A DNA stretch of 64,000 bases from Pectinatus frisingensis (GTDB lineage: Bacteria > Bacillota > Negativicutes > Selenomonadales > Selenomonadaceae): NCBI RefSeq assembly GCF_015732285.1, contig NZ_WIQU01000022.1, positions 191,119-255,118 of the forward strand, written 5' to 3'. Each line of letters begins with the position of its first letter. Position 1 is the first letter of the stretch. The translations under genes were made by a program, and so were the position numbers. This document shows, one piece after another, positions 61,122 to 64,000 of the stretch. The notes beneath the pieces are model-generated. The model searched no databases. It had not been told where the DNA came from and saw only the letters and a list, made by a program, of their open reading frames with translations.

Positions 61122-63521
61122 TTACATGGTATTCAGCGGGTTTATATCAATTTTTACTTCACTGTCAGTGGACAGATTATTTTGTTGTAAAAAGGTATGC
61201 ATGATAGTTAGATCAACGGTTTTTATCAACAGATTGAAGCGGTAAACACCGCGAAAATTAGCGATTATTGAAGGCGCCGGGCCGATGATCTGATGATTGG
61301 CTGAATTGGAAAAAGTTTTACGAAAAGCAGTACGTAGTTGTAAAGCCTTGTCCATTGCATGATCTTTATTCTCATTTTGTATGGTGAGTTTGATGAGTTT
61401 GGCATAAGGCGGATAAAATAATTCCCGGCGCTGAATTAGTTCCTGATCGTAAAACTCGCGGTAGTTTTGTCGGATACCGGATAAGACGGCATAATGCTCC
61501 GGATTATATGTCTGGATGATTACCTGTCCCTTGACATTGCCACGGCCAGCTCGCCCGGCCGTTTGTGTGATCAGATCAAAACACCGTTCAGCAGCACGGA
61601 AATCAGGCATGTTTAAACTGGCGTCAGCGCTTATTATTCCAACGGCAGTCACATTGGGAATATCGTGGCCTTTAGCAACCATCTGTGTTCCAAGCAGAAT
61701 ATCGTAATTACCGGCGCGAAATTGTTGCAAAATATTTTGGTGAGCCATTTTTTTACCGGTAGTGTCACGATCCAAACGGATAGTCCGCGCTGTTGGAAAA
61801 GTTTCATGCAGTTCTTGTTCAAGTTTTTCGGTACCGGAACCAAAAAATTTTATATAACGGCTGTTGCAGGCCGGGCAGACTGTGGGAACCGGTTCTTTTA
61901 TATCGCAATGGTGACACTGCAGGTAATTTTGCCGATGGTAGACAAGCGGTAAACCGCATTGCGGACATTTTATCACCAGACCGCAGGAGCGACACATAAC
62001 AAAAGTAGAGTAGCCGCGGCGGTTCAGCATGATAATTATTTGTTGTTTTTTTTGTAAAGTATCATTTATAAGTTTAACCAGCTGACGTGACATAATATGC
62101 CTGTTGCCTAAATGTAACTCTTCACGCATATCTACACAATTTATTTGTGGCAAGGGTTTATTGTCGATGCGATGCGGCATAGTCAGTAATTTATATGTAC
62201 CGTTGCAGGCTGAAAAATAGCTTTCCATTGATGGAGTGGCACTTCCTAAAATAAGAACGGCATTATATAATTGTGACATTTTACGGGCAATATCGCGCGT
62301 GTGATAACGTGGTGATTCATCCTGTTTATATGAAGCGTCATGTTCCTCATCCATGACGATAAGTCCCAGATCGAGAAATGGTGCAAATATAGCTGAACGG
62401 GCACCAATTATAATTTTTGCACTATTAGTGCGTATTCGCACAAATGCATCGTTACGTTCATTTACTGTAAGCCGGCTGTGGATTACAACGACAGAGGAAG
62501 AAAAATATTTTTTAAGGGAAATAACTAATTGACCTGTTAGTACGATTTCAGGTACAAGAATTAAGGCCTGTCTATTTTGCAGCAAAACTTTTCGGGCAGT
62601 TTCAATGTAGATTTGTGTTTTACCGCTGCCGGTAACTCCATGCAGCAAGAAAGTATGCGGTTGATTTTTATCTATATATGGTATTATTTCTGCCATTGCA
62701 GCGTTTTGCCCGGCTGTCAGATGTACAAAAGGATTGTTGGCAGGATTGACATGGTCATAGCTGTCACGAAAAGTACGCTGTTTGGTAATGGTAATATAGT
62801 TATTGTCGCTCAGAGTCTTTATAATACTGCGTGAGAAACCCTGCTTGTTAAGTTCATTGATACTGTAAAGATGATCATCAGATAAAAATTCTAACAATTT
62901 TTTTTGAGATTTTTTTCGTGTCATATTGTCCAATAAAGTTTGGTTGACTATATTTTTATTTATTCGGACATAAGAGGTATAAATTTTATTTGAGCGGTTT
63001 TTGTAAATATAATTTTTGAATATGATTTTATTATCCAATAGTTCTTTTAATAGTGCGATGCTGTCGAATTTACAAAAATCCTGGATCTGTTTTAAGCTGC
63101 AGTTTGGATTTTTCAATATAAAATTATAAATAGATTGCCCACTTGCCGATAAAGAGGCTGTTGTGGGTATTGCCTGATAACTACTGTTGATTTTTATACT
63201 ATTTTTCCCAGGAATAAAAAGACGGAGTGCTTCCCCTAATGAACAAAGATAAAAGTCAGCGATAAAATGGGCCGTTGACATGATTTTATCAGTAAAATAT
63301 GGTTCAATATCAATAGAATCGATTATTTCTTTTAAAGTGTGGTCAGTTTGGTCAACAGTTGTTATACGGACAATGAATCCTTCCATTTTTCTCGCACCAA
63401 ATGGTACTATGACACGGCATCCGGTTTTTAGAAAATTTAAGTTTTCCGGAATGATATAAGTATAACTGGTAGCGATGGTTTTTACTGGTATATTTATAAA
63501 TACATCTGCTAATAATTTCAT
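61122..63521 (-). CDS. priA: Primosomal protein N' (PriA helicase)
   Basis: Restarts stalled replication forks. The N-terminal 3' DNA-binding region opens with VFINIPVKTIATSYTYIIPENL. The helicase core has LLHGVTGSGKTQIYIE (Walker A, ~residues 292-307), VMDEEHDASYKQDE (Walker B) and LGSATPSMES. A zinc-binding insert has four CxxC pairs (CRSC, CPQC, CHHC, CPAC). Motifs V and VI are in LLGTQMVAKGHDIPNVT and QTAGRAGRG. It has 799 residues. The minus-strand copy 4 repeat lies 60 nt upstream. Confidence 0.96.
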   Translation of the reverse strand: MKLLADVFINIPVKTIATSYTYIIPENLNFLKTGCRVIVPFGARKMEGFIVRITTVDQTDHTLKEIIDSIDIEPYFTDKIMSTAHFIADFYLCSLGEALRLFIPGKNSIKINSSYQAIPTTASLSASGQSIYNFILKNPNCSLKQIQDFCKFDSIALLKELLDNKIIFKNYIYKNRSNKIYTSYVRINKNIVNQTLLDNMTRKKSQKKLLEFLSDDHLYSINELNKQGFSRSIIKTLSDNNYITITKQRTFRDSYDHVNPANNPFVHLTAGQNAAMAEIIPYIDKNQPHTFLLHGVTGSGKTQIYIETARKVLLQNRQALILVPEIVLTGQLVISLKKYFSSSVVVIHSRLTVNERNDAFVRIRTNSAKIIIGARSAIFAPFLDLGLIVMDEEHDASYKQDESPRYHTRDIARKMSQLYNAVLILGSATPSMESYFSACNGTYKLLTMPHRIDNKPLPQINCVDMREELHLGNRHIMSRQLVKLINDTLQKKQQIIIMLNRRGYSTFVMCRSCGLVIKCPQCGLPLVYHRQNYLQCHHCDIKEPVPTVCPACNSRYIKFFGSGTEKLEQELHETFPTARTIRLDRDTTGKKMAHQNILQQFRAGNYDILLGTQMVAKGHDIPNVTAVGIISADASLNMPDFRAAERCFDLITQTAGRAGRGNVKGQVIIQTYNPEHYAVLSGIRQNYREFYDQELIQRRELFYPPYAKLIKLTIQNENKDHAMDKALQLRTAFRKTFSNSANHQIIGPAPSIIANFRGVYRFNLLIKTVDLTIMHTFLQQNNLSTDSEVKIDINPLNTM

Positions 63522-63580
63522 AAAATCACCACTTTAATTATATCATATAAGCAAAAGAAATTTTACTTCTCAATAAAATA

Positions 63581-63717
63581 TGGAGCTGCCGCGCGAATTA
63601 CATTGACATTACAAAAATATATTCCGCTGCCGCTGCGCAATCAACCATCTTTTTGAGGACGGATAAGACGGCACGTTGTATATTTATGAATGAAAATATT
63701 TACGTGTGACAACCCCA
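63581..63717 (-). repeat. Dispersed palindromic element, copy 4
   Basis: A minus-strand copy of about 137 bp. Read on that strand it begins GGGGTTGTCACACG, carries TTTTCATTCATAAATAT, then TGTAATGTCAATGTAATT, and ends CGCGGCAGCTCC. It is the most diverged copy. It lies 44 nt beyond the metK stop, in the sense orientation of metK. Confidence 0.75.
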
Positions 63718-63760
63718 TGAATAGAATTTACAATGATTTTAAATAATAAAAAAATCGGAT

Positions 63761-64000
63761 TTATATACCGGCTTCTTGCTTTAAAAGAGCTGCTTTATCG
63801 ATGTGTTCCCAAGGTAAATCGATATCAGTGCGGCCAAAATGACCATATGCTGCGGTTTGGGCATAGATTGGGCGGCATAGATCAAGCATTTTTATTATGC
63901 CGGCAGGCCGCAAGTCAAAATGTTTTTTGATCAATTGAATGATTTTTTCTTCATCGATCTTACCCGTTCCAAAGGTGTCGACCATTATTGATACCGGGTG
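63761..64000 (-). CDS. metK: S-adenosylmethionine synthetase, C-terminal part (5' end outside window)
   Basis: The final 79 codons of a gene that continues past the right edge. [50 protein letters not shown] and the tail [17 protein letters not shown] are the standard MetK C-terminus. The enzyme makes SAM from methionine and ATP, which would also feed SpeD. The stop TAA is at 63761-63763. Confidence 0.93.
   Translation of the reverse strand, partial: HPVSIMVDTFGTGKIDEEKIIQLIKKHFDLRPAGIIKMLDLCRPIYAQTAAYGHFGRTDIDLPWEHIDKAALLKQEAGI

Overview
The window is a gene-dense stretch of a bacterial chromosome, AT-rich with short intergenic gaps. It suggests an anaerobic, low-GC Firmicute (Bacillota), and the gene mix fits the Negativicutes (Selenomonas/Pectinatus-like) best. 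Supporting signs are a T-box in front of leuS, a yceD-rpmF pair, a plsX-fabH-fabK-fabD-fabG-acpP-fabF-rnc cluster, pyruvate:ferredoxin oxidoreductase, a two-subunit class I fumarase beside a three-subunit succinate dehydrogenase/fumarate reductase, and many TTG/GTG starts. The genus is inference. No rRNA, tRNA, CRISPR array, prophage or insertion sequence was seen.

Layout. 1-4.6 kb: end of an ABC importer permease, its ATPase, an asparaginase and a GNAT acetyltransferase. 4.7-14.3 kb: leuS with T-box leader (minus), then dnaE, a beta-CASP nuclease and a DUF1292 protein (plus), and tmcAL (minus). 14.4-23.5 kb: yceD-rpmF followed by the fatty acid/phospholipid operon ending in rnc. This operon holds two FabK-type flavoproteins; the second carries a four-Cys cluster and may be a FabX-like unsaturated fatty acid enzyme. 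23.9-30.3 kb (minus): PFOR and two overlapping radical SAM genes. 30.5-34.9 kb: a DUF4127 exported protein facing an arsRDA operon that has no arsenite permease. 35-45.8 kb (plus): topB, a CNNM/CBS membrane protein, pfkA, a thioesterase, murI, an unknown membrane-anchored protein, a CofE-like ligase, a metallophosphoesterase, rph, an ITPase and a second phosphoesterase. 46-50.6 kb: fumarase alpha/beta and sdhCAB, the reductive C4 branch. 51.1-55.1 kb: speD-speA-speE-speB, a full arginine-to-spermidine pathway behind a 355-nt structured leader. 55.3-59.5 kb: a TetR regulator divergent from an aldehyde dehydrogenase, a REC-GGDEF diguanylate cyclase and a Bax inhibitor-1 family protein. 59.6-64 kb (minus): priA-def-fmt and the 3' end of metK.

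The most unusual signal is a dispersed, imperfectly palindromic element of about 118-145 bp present four times (near 23.7, 32.2, 55.2 and 63.6 kb). All copies share the same arm sequences and orientation relative to the gene ending before them. Their outer stems show compensatory changes. They look like a 3'-UTR RNA element or MITE-type repeat. Other structural signals are a hairpin sitting exactly between the Shine-Dalgarno and start codon of the CNNM gene, a perfect 14-bp hairpin after acpP, an isolated promoter-plus-terminator unit before topB (candidate small RNA), and the speD leader with two terminator-like hairpins.
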